Source of the DNA: Pseudomonadota bacterium
Lineage (GTDB): Bacteria > Pseudomonadota > Alphaproteobacteria > Rhizobiales > Devosiaceae
Assembly: GCA_023390785.1 (NCBI GenBank)
Contig: JAEWCE010000116.1
Location: forward strand, 1-5,103
Length of the DNA stretch: 5,103 nucleotides
Direction of reading: 5' to 3'
Shown here in pieces: positions 5,090 through 5,103 of the stretch (position 1 is its first letter; the number at the start of each line of letters is the position of its first letter). A program made the position numbers and the translations under genes. The notes below the pieces were generated by a model. The model ran no database searches, was not told the origin of the DNA, and saw only the letters and a program-made list of their open reading frames with translations.

Positions 5090-5103
5090 GCGTAGGCGAG
5101 GGG

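Overview
The window is high-GC, tightly packed bacterial chromosome with strong G/C preference at third codon positions. Gene content and protein style point to an alphaproteobacterium of the Hyphomicrobiales; a Devosia-like lineage is plausible but is only an inference. All genes look like ordinary chromosomal genes. I see no insertion sequence, phage gene, CRISPR array, tRNA or rRNA.

Layout. (1) 1-474, plus: 3' part of a thermonuclease (SNase) family gene that enters from the left edge. (2) 475-600: a promoter region with repeated ATTGCG elements and a GTATTTT/AAAATAC inverted repeat. (3) 601-1839, plus: a likely two-gene operon, an Lrp/AsnC-family regulator followed 12 nt later by a NYN-domain RNase-like protein with a C-terminal OST-HTH (LOTUS) domain. 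(4) 1836-2873, minus: moaA, the radical-SAM GTP 3',8-cyclase of molybdenum cofactor synthesis. It converges on the NYN gene, and the two stop codons overlap in the tetranucleotide CTAG. (5) 2901-2931: a strong minus-strand terminator with a UUCG tetraloop. (6) 2960-3553, minus: an exported L,D-transpeptidase (YkuD). (7) 3554-3784: a divergent intergenic region with several short inverted repeats and a good sigma-70-type promoter for the next gene. (8) 3785-5030, plus: rpiA (ribose-5-phosphate isomerase A) and a secreted DUF2059 protein, followed by a strong terminator at 5060-5089.

How the parts relate. Most genes are housekeeping and functionally independent: pentose phosphate pathway, Mo cofactor and cell-wall cross-linking. 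The least understood pair is the Lrp-type regulator with the NYN-LOTUS protein, which couples a DNA-binding amino-acid-responsive type of regulator to a predicted RNA-processing protein. The rpiA-DUF2059 pairing joins a cytoplasmic enzyme to an exported protein of unknown role. I found no clear evidence of a wholly new system. The most notable items are the Lrp/NYN operon and its control region, the end-to-end overlap of the NYN and moaA genes, and the very small space left for a moaA promoter behind the transpeptidase terminator.
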